Assembly: GCA_023432225.1 (NCBI GenBank)
Contig: JAEYUW010000045.1
Location: 124,001 to 188,000, forward strand
DNA: 64,000 nucleotides
Source: Verrucomicrobiota bacterium
GTDB lineage: Bacteria; Verrucomicrobiota; Verrucomicrobiia; Opitutales; Opitutaceae
Reading direction: 5' to 3'
The notes beneath the pieces were generated by a model, which saw nothing but the letters and a program-made list of their open reading frames with translations, made no database searches and was not told the origin of the DNA. The first letter of the stretch is position 1, and every line of letters begins with the position of its first letter. The position numbers and the translations under genes are program-made. Positions 44,947 through 53,461 of this stretch are shown piece by piece.

Positions 44947-45819
44947 TCAAGCGCTTTCTCGGCGCACGTTGGTGCGGCGAAGGGCGCGACGCCATGCTCC
45001 GAGCAGCTCCGTGCGGCAGCGCACCGTGTCGGGCCAGACCGGCGGATTGGTGCTCACATTGTAGCCGACGGTGGTGCCCAATTCGGGACAGACCCACAGT
45101 TCGCCGCGGGGCTGGGGGCCTTGCAGCCAGACGGTAAATAGATCCTCGGCGAAGCGGATGTAGTCCTCGAATTCCGGCGTGAGTTTTCCGCGGCCATTCG
45201 TGACGGGAACCTGACAGTGCTGGCTGTTGAATGGCCGGCAGTGAAACATGCGCGAGTGCTGGATGAGTTTCGGTTGGTCGAGCAGGCGGCGCGAGTAATC
45301 GGCGGGCAACATGTGCTTCATCACGCAAAGGTGGGAGTGGTCCCACGTGAGCGGAATCAACTCGCCGGTTTCGCGACGGTAGCGAGCGGCGATCTCAGAG
45401 AGCTTTTCGGGTGTTTCGGTGCATGAGTCGCGGTGCGTTTCGATGTGCGCGTGCAGCTCGAGAGAGCGTGCGATGCGGATCGTTTTGCGGATCAGGCGCA
45501 CGGCGGCGGCCGGCGTGGTGTCGTGCTCGCCGAGCAGGCAGTTCACGTAGGTCGCCCCACCTTCCGCTTCGATGCGCAGAAGTTTTTCGACGTCGCTGCC
45601 GTCGCGCGAAAAAATTCGACCGCAAATCGCCAGCTGATGCTTTCGGAGGTGGGGCGCGAACTCCGGTCGAAACATTTCCGCGATGCCGTCGAAACCTGAC
45701 TCCTTGATTAGACGCATCTTTGTCGCCAGCGACCACGGCCGGTTGGGCGTGGGCTGTCCCTCCATCGACCACAGCGAGGCGCACATGACGAGGCGAGGGG
45801 AGCGTGGGGTGGTTTTCAT
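44947..45819 (-). CDS. Sugar phosphate isomerase/epimerase-type TIM barrel
   Basis: 290 residues from the ATG at 45817-45819. It is an AP_endonuclease_2-type barrel: CASLWSMEGQP, ESGFDGIAEMF, HAHIETHRDS (metal glutamate, ~130), LTWDHSHLCVM (~165) and WVCPELGTTVGYN (~255). The gene is upstream of lacI on the same strand and divergent from the GH78 rhamnosidase gene (126-bp gap). It probably isomerises a sugar released by the nearby rhamnosidase or arabinofuranosidase. An internal Met at about residue 12 is an alternative start. Confidence 0.82.
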   Translation of the reverse strand: MKTTPRSPRLVMCASLWSMEGQPTPNRPWSLATKMRLIKESGFDGIAEMFRPEFAPHLRKHQLAICGRIFSRDGSDVEKLLRIEAEGGATYVNCLLGEHDTTPAAAVRLIRKTIRIARSLELHAHIETHRDSCTETPEKLSEIAARYRRETGELIPLTWDHSHLCVMKHMLPADYSRRLLDQPKLIQHSRMFHCRPFNSQHCQVPVTNGRGKLTPEFEDYIRFAEDLFTVWLQGPQPRGELWVCPELGTTVGYNVSTNPPVWPDTVRCRTELLGAWRRALRRTNVRRESA

Positions 45820-45825
45820 GAATGC

Positions 45826-45843
45826 GATGAAAATAGATGAAAA
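45826..45843. promoter_or_regulatory. ATGAAAA tandem pair in the divergent isomerase/GH78 gap
   Basis: Two GATGAAAA copies 10 bp apart. In addition TTTTCAT at 45813-45819 pairs perfectly with ATGAAAA at 45827-45833 across a 7-bp spacer, giving an inverted repeat over the isomerase start codon. A direct pair with the same spacing lies ahead of the M20 unit at 12894-12912. It could be a regulator site shared by both regions. Confidence 0.3.
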
Positions 45844-45945
45844 GAGAGTTGAAAAGAATCTTCTGGCCCGCTCAGTTTGCGTCGACTCTCCCCGGCGCTG
45901 CCATCGCTGGTCGGCGCTTACCCCTTTAGCTCCCCACGTTTCCCC

Positions 45946-48387
45946 ATGAGTTCGCTTCCGTTTGTCCACCGCGCGGCCTGGATCTGGTCGCCTGAGGGCA
46001 CCCATGCCGCGCCGATCCCGGAAGCGTCGTCGCCGTCGCATTATCAAGTGCGCTATTTCCGGCGCACCTTCGAATTGTCGGCGGGTGCGATCGGACCGCT
46101 CGTGACGCATGTCTCCGCGGACAGCCGCTTTCTTTTCTACTGTAATGGCCAACTCGTCGGCCGCGGTCCGGCGAAGGGCGACGTCAACCATCACTTCTAC
46201 GACACCTTCGATTTGACCAGTCTGTTGCGTCCGGGCCGCAATGTCCTCGCGGCGCTCGTGCTCGATATGTCGCGCGTGGCGCATCGGCCCGCGCATTTGG
46301 GCGCGCCGTGCTCGGTGATGACTTATGCGGGCGGCTTTTTGCTCGAAGGCGAAGTGGGCGGCGCTGGCGGTGGCGAACGCCTCGACACTGGCGCGCCGGG
46401 CTGGAAGGTCGCCGTCGATCGTGCGCACCGCTTTCAGAATCTCGGGACACGTTTTGAAGGTTATCACGGCTATTTCGAACATCGCGCCTCTTCGCTGGCC
46501 CCGACGGGCTGGTGCGAAGCGGACTTTGATGACCGCGCGTGGGCCGACGCCGCGACTCTCTATTTAGCGGAGCGCTACGAAAACCGCCGCGATCCCACGA
46601 GTCCGTATGGGCTGATGCCGCGCCTTATCCCGTCGCTGGAAGAAGGACCGCTGACGCGCTTCGCCGAAGTGTTTCTGCCCGGCGGTGCGTCCGCCGGAAC
46701 GGAATGGACGCAAATCGTCGCAGGGAAAGGGACCGTTGCGATTCCGCCGCGCACTACGATTCGCGTGGTGCTCGACACCGGGAAATTGACGACCGCGTAT
46801 CCGTCAATCGCGACTGCGGGCGGGCGCGGCGTGAAACTCGTGCTCACCTATGCGGAAGCGCTGCGCTTGCCGTGGTCCACGCCCGGCGCGCGCCTGCTGG
46901 GGCGTCCTCAATCGCTGGCGAATCTCGCCTCGCATTTTGCCGACGAATCCTCCGGCTGGACCTTCGATCGACGCGGCACCGTCAGTGGCTGGTGCGATGT
47001 GTGGGAACCTGCGGGTGCGCCGGCTGAGTGTTTCGAACCGCTGCATTGGCGGGCTTTCCGGTATGTAGGGTTGGAGATCACCACGGGTGACGAGCCGTTG
47101 CGGCTGGAGTCGCTCGGGCATCGTTTCACCGCCTATCCCTACGAAGTGGCGGCGCAGTTCGATTGCTCCGACGAACGACTCAACCGCATCTGGCGTGCGG
47201 GACTGCACACGATGCGGCTGTGCTCACACGAGACGTTCGAGGACTGCCCGCATTACGAGCAGATGCAGTATGCGGGTGACACGATGATCACGTCGAAGAT
47301 CGCGATGCTCACGACCGGCAACTACGCGCTCAGCCGGCAGGCGTTGCTGCACTTCGATTGGTCGCGTCTTCCCGAAGGTCTCACGCAGAGTCGCTATCCG
47401 TCGCGGCTCGTGCAGGTGATTCCGTCGTGGTCGTTGCACTGGATCACGAACATTCGTGATTACGCCGCGATCACGGGCGATCTCGCCACCGCGCGCGAAT
47501 TGCTGCCGGGCGTCGCCGCTGTGCTCGATTGGTTCAAACGCCACGCCGGCTCCGACGGTCTGCCCGAGCGGTTGCCCTTCTGGAACATCACCGACTGGTG
47601 CCCGTGGTGGCCGCGTGGTGTCGTGCCCGGTGCGGACACCGGCGCCACGTGCATCATCTCCGCGCAATACATCCGCGCGCTCGACGAAGCGGCGGAGCTG
47701 GAGCGAATCGCTGGCGACGCCAAGCGTGCGGAAATGCTCGGTGCGCAGGCGCAACGCTTGCGCGCGGCGCTGCACGCGCGCTTCTGGTCGGAGGCTGACG
47801 GGCTCTATTTCGATCGACCCGGTGGGCCGGAGGTCAGTCAGTATGGAAACGCCTGGGCCGTGGTGTGCGGCGCGGCCGGCGAACGGGAGCGCGCGCGTCT
47901 GATGCAGCGGTTTCCCGCGGACGCGGCGCTCGCGCCCGGTTCGTTTTTCTGGTGGCACACGGGATTCCGGGCGCTCGAGAGCTGCGGCGCCTATGACCGC
48001 ATGCCGGAATTTCTTGGTCAGTGGCACGAGATGGTCGATGCGGGCCTCGACACCTTCGTCGAGGAAAACAGCTACTGGCGCTCGCTCTGCCACGCGTGGA
48101 GTGCGCATCCCGTGATTGAATTTCTCGAGCGCGTGCTCGGCATCACGCCGCGCGCTCCGGGCTTTGCGGAAATCGCGGTGCGGCCGCATCTGTGCGGGCT
48201 CACGCACGCGAGCGGCCGGGTTTGCACGCCGCGCGGGTCGGTGGCGGTTGCCTGGCGCGTGGACGGGCGACGTTTTCATTTCGAACTCAACTCGCCCGAG
48301 GCCACGCCCGTGGCCATCGAGTTGCCCGGCGGTCGGCGTTTCGCGAGCGCCGGTGGTCATTTCACCGCGAGCATCGATCTCCCATGA
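45946..48387 (+). CDS. Alpha-L-rhamnosidase (GH78)
   Basis: 813 residues from the ATG at 45946; no signal peptide is present. It has the GH78 domain series: an N-terminal galactose-binding-like beta domain (WIWSPEG, YFRRTFEL, FLFYCNGQLVGRGP), a beta-sandwich, the (alpha/alpha)6 catalytic barrel with the acidic segment FEDCPHYEQMQYAGD near residue 432 and FWNITDWCPWW near 545, and a C-terminal beta domain. It removes terminal alpha-L-rhamnose. Being cytoplasmic, it would act on imported oligosaccharides. It starts a nine-gene run, with the DUF6807 gene overlapping its stop. Confidence 0.92.
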   Translation: MSSLPFVHRAAWIWSPEGTHAAPIPEASSPSHYQVRYFRRTFELSAGAIGPLVTHVSADSRFLFYCNGQLVGRGPAKGDVNHHFYDTFDLTSLLRPGRNVLAALVLDMSRVAHRPAHLGAPCSVMTYAGGFLLEGEVGGAGGGERLDTGAPGWKVAVDRAHRFQNLGTRFEGYHGYFEHRASSLAPTGWCEADFDDRAWADAATLYLAERYENRRDPTSPYGLMPRLIPSLEEGPLTRFAEVFLPGGASAGTEWTQIVAGKGTVAIPPRTTIRVVLDTGKLTTAYPSIATAGGRGVKLVLTYAEALRLPWSTPGARLLGRPQSLANLASHFADESSGWTFDRRGTVSGWCDVWEPAGAPAECFEPLHWRAFRYVGLEITTGDEPLRLESLGHRFTAYPYEVAAQFDCSDERLNRIWRAGLHTMRLCSHETFEDCPHYEQMQYAGDTMITSKIAMLTTGNYALSRQALLHFDWSRLPEGLTQSRYPSRLVQVIPSWSLHWITNIRDYAAITGDLATARELLPGVAAVLDWFKRHAGSDGLPERLPFWNITDWCPWWPRGVVPGADTGATCIISAQYIRALDEAAELERIAGDAKRAEMLGAQAQRLRAALHARFWSEADGLYFDRPGGPEVSQYGNAWAVVCGAAGERERARLMQRFPADAALAPGSFFWWHTGFRALESCGAYDRMPEFLGQWHEMVDAGLDTFVEENSYWRSLCHAWSAHPVIEFLERVLGITPRAPGFAEIAVRPHLCGLTHASGRVCTPRGSVAVAWRVDGRRFHFELNSPEATPVAIELPGGRRFASAGGHFTASIDLP

Positions 48388-49232
48388 GCGAGCTTCGCAT
48401 CATCATCGACGACGATCGCGCGGTCGAGTGGCGCACGGCCAGCGGCACGCTGCTGATGCGCTACGTCGCGGAGCCGGACACTCCGCCCGAGGAATCCCCG
48501 CGGCCTTACGCCCATCCGGTGTGCTCGCTCCGCGGCGAGGTGCTGACGAATTTTCGGCCCAACGACCACCCGTGGCACCACGGTCTGAGCTTTACCATCA
48601 ACAATCTCAGTGGCTGGAATTTTTGGGGCGGTCCGACTTATCGCCGTGGAGAGGGTTACCAATTTCGATCGAATCACGGCACGCAGCGACATGTGGCGTG
48701 GCTCGAGCGAGGCGCCGCGTTGGTCGCTCATCGTGTGGAGTGGACCGCCGGCGGCGGAACCTTGCTCGATGAGGAGCGCCGTCTGACGGTGAGCGTCCTG
48801 TCGGAAAACTCGTGGTCGCTGCGCTGGCAGGCGCGACTCAGCAACGTTTCCGGTCATCCGCTGGCGTGCGGTAATTATTTCTCCGATCAAGAACTCGCTG
48901 GTTCGCATTACACGGGCCTGCAATTCCGCGGGGCCCGCGAGTTGCTCGACGATCACGGCGACGCCCGCGTGGGGCTCTTTGCCTCCAGCGGTCGTGAGGG
49001 AGAAACGCAGGTCCACGGCTCGGCCGCAGATTGGCTCGAGTGGCGTGGGCAAAAGGACGGTTCGCTGCGCCGCGTGACGATCCGCTTCGCCAACGCGACG
49101 CGGCCGCTGCACTGGTTCGTTCGTCGCCACAATCCGCTTGTCGCTTTCCCGTTTCAGTTTGAGCGCAACCTCGTGCTGCCCACCGACGGCGCCTTCGAAA
49201 TCGATCACGTGCTGACTTTCACCGACCAATGA
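48384..49232 (+). CDS. DUF6807 (PmoA-like) protein
   Basis: 282 residues from an ATG overlapping the GH78 stop by four bases. It has the family signature: PYAHPVCSLRGEVLTNFRPNDHPWHHGLSFTI, with conserved His residues near 55-65, then FWGGPTY and a C-terminal FERNLVLPTDGAF. Despite the old PmoA name it is not a methane oxygenase subunit. The fold is a beta-sandwich and it is often found in polysaccharide gene clusters; its reaction is not known. The His-rich strand could bind a metal or sugar. Cytoplasmic. Confidence 0.85.
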   Translation: MSELRIIIDDDRAVEWRTASGTLLMRYVAEPDTPPEESPRPYAHPVCSLRGEVLTNFRPNDHPWHHGLSFTINNLSGWNFWGGPTYRRGEGYQFRSNHGTQRHVAWLERGAALVAHRVEWTAGGGTLLDEERRLTVSVLSENSWSLRWQARLSNVSGHPLACGNYFSDQELAGSHYTGLQFRGARELLDDHGDARVGLFASSGREGETQVHGSAADWLEWRGQKDGSLRRVTIRFANATRPLHWFVRRHNPLVAFPFQFERNLVLPTDGAFEIDHVLTFTDQ

Positions 49233-50512
49233 AAATGGATCGTCTGCAATTTCTCCGGAGTCTCGGGCTGGGCGCAGGAGTTCTCGCGGCGAACCCGTTG
49301 CGTGCGGCCGGCGCGGACGCCGACACCGCCGTCCTCTGGCCGCCGCGCGTGCCGGTGGATTCCGCCGAGTTCTGGCAGGCGGTGCGCGCGCAATACGTGA
49401 CTGCGAGCGACCTCGTGTATTTGAACTGCGGCGGGCTCGGGCCGTCGCCGCGTCCGGTGCTCGACATCCTGGATCTCACTTCTCGCATTCTGCAGCACCG
49501 CGTCGAGACGGGGCATTTTTTCTTCGAGGAAGCGCGCGGCGTTGTGGCGCAGTTTCTCGGCGCGAAGCCGGAGGAAATCTGTTTCACGCGCAATGCCACG
49601 GAGGGCAATTCCGTCATCGCCGCCGGACTCGCACTGAAATCCGGCGACGAAGTCATCTTTGAATCGCACGCGCATCCCGGCGGATCGCTGCCGTGGCTCA
49701 ATCGCGCGCGTCAGGCTGGCATCGTGGTGCGCACTTTCGAGCCGGACGCGGCCTCGGCCGCGGGCAATCTCGAACGCATCGCCGCGCTCGTGACGCCGCG
49801 CACGCGCGTCGTGCAGGTCAGTCACGTGACCGCGCCGACTGGCATCGTGATGCCCGTGCGTGAACTCGCCGCCCTCGCGCGGGAGAAGGGGCTCTGGCTT
49901 CACGTCGACGGCGCACAATCGGCTGGTATGATCCCCGTCGATCTCGCTGCGCTCGGCTGCGACTCCTATGCGACGAGCGGACACAAGTGGCTGGGCGCGC
50001 CGCGCGAGACGGGCGTGCTCTACATTCGCGGCGAGCGCATCAACGACGTCGCCCCGATGCACGTCGGTGCTTACTCGAGCGACGACTTCGATTTGTGCGG
50101 GCAGCTCGTCTACACGCAAGGAGCCCGACGTCACGAATACGGCACGCGCAACGCGGCATCCGTCGTGGCGCTCGCGGAGGCGACGAAATTCCAATCGACC
50201 ATCGGGCGCGAGCGCATCGCGGCCCATGATCGCGCGCTGGTCGAGCATCTGATGGCGGCGCTCGCCGGCATCCCGCGCGTGAAAGTTCTCACTCCGACCG
50301 ATGCGTCGCTGCGCGCGGCGATGGTGACGTTCCAGGTGGACGGGATGGAGGCCGGGAAGGTTTTCGGCCAGCTCATGGAGACGGAGCGCCTGCGCTGCCG
50401 TCCCGTCACCGAGGCCGGCCTCGATGCCGTGCGCGTGTCGCTGCACGTTTTCAACACGCTCGAACAGACCGAGCGCGTTGCCTCGTCGCTTGCGCGACTC
50501 ACCCGTGCCTGA
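49229..50512 (+). CDS. Exported class-V PLP aminotransferase-like protein
   Basis: 427 residues from an ATG that overlaps the preceding stop. The N-terminus MDRLQFLRSLGLGAGVLAANPL is an export signal with the shape of a Tat leader, but with a single arginine. The mature enzyme is a class-V fold (isopenicillin-N-epimerase/cysteine-desulfurase type): TRNATEGNSVIAAGL (~115), HVDGAQSAGM (~225) and the PLP lysine in SGHKWLGAP (~252). PLP enzymes outside the cytoplasm are rare, and the twin-arginine-like route would fit export of a cofactor-loaded protein. It may rework an amino group or epimerise a residue in the periplasm. Confidence 0.85.
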   Translation: MKMDRLQFLRSLGLGAGVLAANPLRAAGADADTAVLWPPRVPVDSAEFWQAVRAQYVTASDLVYLNCGGLGPSPRPVLDILDLTSRILQHRVETGHFFFEEARGVVAQFLGAKPEEICFTRNATEGNSVIAAGLALKSGDEVIFESHAHPGGSLPWLNRARQAGIVVRTFEPDAASAAGNLERIAALVTPRTRVVQVSHVTAPTGIVMPVRELAALAREKGLWLHVDGAQSAGMIPVDLAALGCDSYATSGHKWLGAPRETGVLYIRGERINDVAPMHVGAYSSDDFDLCGQLVYTQGARRHEYGTRNAASVVALAEATKFQSTIGRERIAAHDRALVEHLMAALAGIPRVKVLTPTDASLRAAMVTFQVDGMEAGKVFGQLMETERLRCRPVTEAGLDAVRVSLHVFNTLEQTERVASSLARLTRA

Positions 50513-50533
50513 ACCTCATTGCAACTTTACCCC

Positions 50534-51544
50534 ATGATTCGTCGCATCCTTCCTCTGCTCGCGCTGTGCGCGGGGCTTTCCGCGGTGGCCGCGCCGGTCG
50601 CACACGACCTCTACCTCTGCGCGAGCATCAACAAAAATTACGTGATCGGCTCGAAGCTGGTGACGCTCAGCGGACTCTATCGTCGCGATGACGGCGGCAC
50701 GTATCGGCATTTTGGCCCGAATTTCCCGGGCTTCTTCAGTCTCGCCATCGACCCGCGCGACCATCGCGTGATGTATGCCGCGACGCTGAACGGCTGTCTG
50801 GCCTCACGCGACGGCGGCGCCACCTGGCGTATCGCGACGAGCTGGGACATGACCGAACCGAAGGACATCTTCGTCGATCCGAATGCGCCCGATCACGTCT
50901 ACCTCGCGTTGCCGGACGGCATTGCCATCTCCCGCGATGGCGGTCGCACCTGGCCGCGCGCCGAGCGCGGCTTGCCGGAACGCGGCAAATATACGCAGGT
51001 CGTCAAAGTTGATCGCACGCGCGCCGGCCGCGCGCTCGCTGGTTGCGAGTCGGGTATCTACGTGACCGATGACGCCGGTGGCAACTGGCGCCGCGTGTTC
51101 GCGACGCGTTACACCATCACCGATCTGCGCCAGTCGCCGCTCGATCCCGCGCTCTGGCTCGCGAGCACGCAGGCTGACGGCGTGATCCTCTCGCGCGACG
51201 GTGGACTGACCTGGAATCGCCTCGCCGGCGTGCCGTCGGCGGAGGCGCTCTACAACGTGGCGTTCGACGCGACGCGTGCCGGCCACTTCGCCGTGTCGAG
51301 CTGGAGCTATGGCGTCTACACGACGGAGGACGGCGGCGCGACGTGGACCGAGCGTAATGCCGGCTTGCCCGATGAACATTGTGTTTTCCGCGTCGGCATC
51401 GATCCCGACAACGGCCGGCTGCACGCGGCCGTGTATCGCGATGCGATCTATGTGTCCGACGACTTCGGTCGCACTTGGCGCAAGGACGGTTTGGAGGGAT
51501 CCACCGTCTACAACTTCGTTTTCCTGCCGCGCCTCCAACGCTGA
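50534..51544 (+). CDS. Exported Asp-box (BNR) beta-propeller protein
   Basis: 336 residues from the ATG at 50534; a TTG five codons earlier is less likely. The signal peptide ends SAVAAP. At least five Asp-box repeats of the type SxDGGxTW are visible (SRDGGATW, SRDGGRTW, SRDGGLTW, TEDGGATW, and DDFGRTW as a degenerate last copy), spaced about 40-60 residues, so the protein is a sialidase- or sortilin-like propeller. No sialidase arginine triad or catalytic residue set is obvious. It probably binds a glycan or is an adaptor of the neighbouring enzymes. Confidence 0.85.
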   Translation: MIRRILPLLALCAGLSAVAAPVAHDLYLCASINKNYVIGSKLVTLSGLYRRDDGGTYRHFGPNFPGFFSLAIDPRDHRVMYAATLNGCLASRDGGATWRIATSWDMTEPKDIFVDPNAPDHVYLALPDGIAISRDGGRTWPRAERGLPERGKYTQVVKVDRTRAGRALAGCESGIYVTDDAGGNWRRVFATRYTITDLRQSPLDPALWLASTQADGVILSRDGGLTWNRLAGVPSAEALYNVAFDATRAGHFAVSSWSYGVYTTEDGGATWTERNAGLPDEHCVFRVGIDPDNGRLHAAVYRDAIYVSDDFGRTWRKDGLEGSTVYNFVFLPRLQR

Positions 51545-51562
51545 CGCTGACTCACGCCTGCC

Positions 51563-53455
51563 ATGAATTTCCCCCTACGCTCTCTTCTTTCTGTCCTCAC
51601 GCTCGCCGCTGCCGGCACCGCCATCGCGCAACCTTCGGCAGCGGGACCGATGCCGTCGACGGCCGTCGTGCAAGGCGCCGACCAGCGCCGCGCCGCCTAC
51701 GATGCGCGCGTCGCCGAGGTTCTTCACTGGCGCGCCGGTTTGGTCAAAACGGCGGATGGCCCGTCCGGAGACCTCGCGGCGGTCGCGGCGAAACTGGCGC
51801 TGCGCCAGGACCCCGAGTGGTGTTCGCAGAGTGTGATCGCGGCGATGAAAGATCCGGGCAGCGGCCCGTTCTGGATGTTTCCCACGACGTGCATTGCTTA
51901 CCTCGGGCGCGATCAGCTCTCACCGGAGGCGCGGCGTTCGATTCGCGATGCCTGGCGCACGACGATGCAGCTGCGCGGTGACACGGAGAACCACTGGGCG
52001 ATGTATTACGTTTCGCTTTATCTGATGGCGGAACTCTATCCGGATGAGCCGGCGGAATCATGGTATTCGGGCAAGAGCTCCGCTGAAAACCTCGCGGAGG
52101 CGCGCGAGTATCTCATCCACTGGATGGATCTCGCCACGACGGTCGGGCAGGGCGAGTTCCACTGTTCGCACTACATCGGCGAGTATGCGATTCCGCTCGG
52201 GATGCTCGCCGCCTGGTCCCACGATCCGGCGATGCGCCAGCGCGGGCGCATGATGCTCGACTGGTTGTTTGCCGACTACTTCGTCAGCACGCTGAACGGC
52301 GTGATGAGTGGCGCCAATGCCCGCACCGACGACACGTCGGTCATCGAGCGCTGGAACGCGCTCTCGTCCTTCTTCAGCTGGATGATGCTCGGCAACACCG
52401 CGCCGACCGCGAGCTACGGTGGCTGGGGTGCGTATTTTGCCACGGTTGCGCCGACCTACGAATTGCCCGAGGTGATCTATCGCATCGGCGTCGATCGCAA
52501 CGAGGATTACCTGCAACTCGCCTTGAAGCGCTCGCGTCGGCGCTGGCGCAACAGCGAGGTGTCCATGATGCCGGTCTATCGCACGCAGTATGTGCGGCAG
52601 GATTACGCGGTCGGCTCCTACCAAGGCGGCATGGCCGATCCGATTCAGACGCACGTCTGGGACGTGACCTGGGCCGTGCCTGATCCGCGCGGCGTGCACA
52701 ACACGATGTTCTCGGTGCACCCGATCTCCTCGGGCTTCGACATGCAGACTTATTTCACCGAATTGCCCGATCAGATGATCAAGGGCGTCGCGAAAGAGGG
52801 AAAGCCCTCCTACGATCTGCCCGACAAGCTCCTCGGCGGATCGCGCTTCGAGCAGGTGTTTCAGCACCTCGATACCGTCATCGCACTCTACGACATTCCG
52901 CCGGGCACGCGCTTCCCGCACATCAACGGGTTTTTCTCCAAGGACCTCGTCAACGTGTCCGAAGATGCCTCCGGCTGGATCTTCGCGCGTGGCGGCGACA
53001 CCTACCTCGCTTACCGGCCCCTCGCCCCGTATACGTGGGAGCCGTTGACGAAGTTCAAGTCGGGCTGGTCCGAGGAGCGCGTCGCGACGGGTGATCGCCG
53101 CCTCGTGAGCCCGCACCTGAAGAACGGCACGATCGTGCAGGCGGCGAGCGTGCGCGAGTTCCCGAGTTTCGATGCGTTCAAGACCGCGGTCCGCGCGCTT
53201 CCCCTGCAATTCTCGCTCGAACCAGTGCCGACGGTGCACTTCCGCTCGCTGCGTGGAGCGACGATGCACTGCGCCTACGGGCAGGTGCCACAGCTGGACG
53301 GCCAGCCGGTCGACTACACGCGTTGGAAGCTCTTCGAGGGCCCCTATCTCAACGCGGAGAAGGGCTCGCGTCGTCTGACGCTGACGCACGGTCCGCTCGA
53401 GCGCGTGTTGGATTTCAACACGCTCACGATCACCGATCGCGTGCGGGAACGCTGA
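51563..53455 (+). CDS. Exported alpha/alpha-toroid-like protein of unknown function
   Basis: 630 residues with a signal peptide ending TAIAQPS. Residues ~60-350 are helical repeats with aromatic-rich loops (ENHWAMYYVSLYLMAELY, GEFHCSHYIGEYAIPLGM, RTDDTSVIERWNALSSFFSWMM); residues ~360-620 are beta-rich. This order, toroid then beta-sandwich, is typical of several polysaccharide-lyase and hydrolase families, but no standard motif is recognisable. Its neighbours (GH78, Asp-box protein, GH127) imply action on a rhamnose/arabinose-containing glycan. A new lyase or hydrolase family is possible. Confidence 0.8.
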   Translation: MNFPLRSLLSVLTLAAAGTAIAQPSAAGPMPSTAVVQGADQRRAAYDARVAEVLHWRAGLVKTADGPSGDLAAVAAKLALRQDPEWCSQSVIAAMKDPGSGPFWMFPTTCIAYLGRDQLSPEARRSIRDAWRTTMQLRGDTENHWAMYYVSLYLMAELYPDEPAESWYSGKSSAENLAEAREYLIHWMDLATTVGQGEFHCSHYIGEYAIPLGMLAAWSHDPAMRQRGRMMLDWLFADYFVSTLNGVMSGANARTDDTSVIERWNALSSFFSWMMLGNTAPTASYGGWGAYFATVAPTYELPEVIYRIGVDRNEDYLQLALKRSRRRWRNSEVSMMPVYRTQYVRQDYAVGSYQGGMADPIQTHVWDVTWAVPDPRGVHNTMFSVHPISSGFDMQTYFTELPDQMIKGVAKEGKPSYDLPDKLLGGSRFEQVFQHLDTVIALYDIPPGTRFPHINGFFSKDLVNVSEDASGWIFARGGDTYLAYRPLAPYTWEPLTKFKSGWSEERVATGDRRLVSPHLKNGTIVQAASVREFPSFDAFKTAVRALPLQFSLEPVPTVHFRSLRGATMHCAYGQVPQLDGQPVDYTRWKLFEGPYLNAEKGSRRLTLTHGPLERVLDFNTLTITDRVRER

Positions 53456-53461
53456 ACGCTC

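Noticed and set aside
48384..49232. Methane monooxygenase subunit PmoA
   Set aside because: The name in old annotations comes from mislabelled DUF6807 proteins. The sequence is a soluble beta-rich protein without membrane segments.
50534..51544. True sialidase
   Set aside because: The Asp boxes are present but the arginine triad and the Tyr/Glu catalytic pair cannot be located, so only a propeller fold is claimed.
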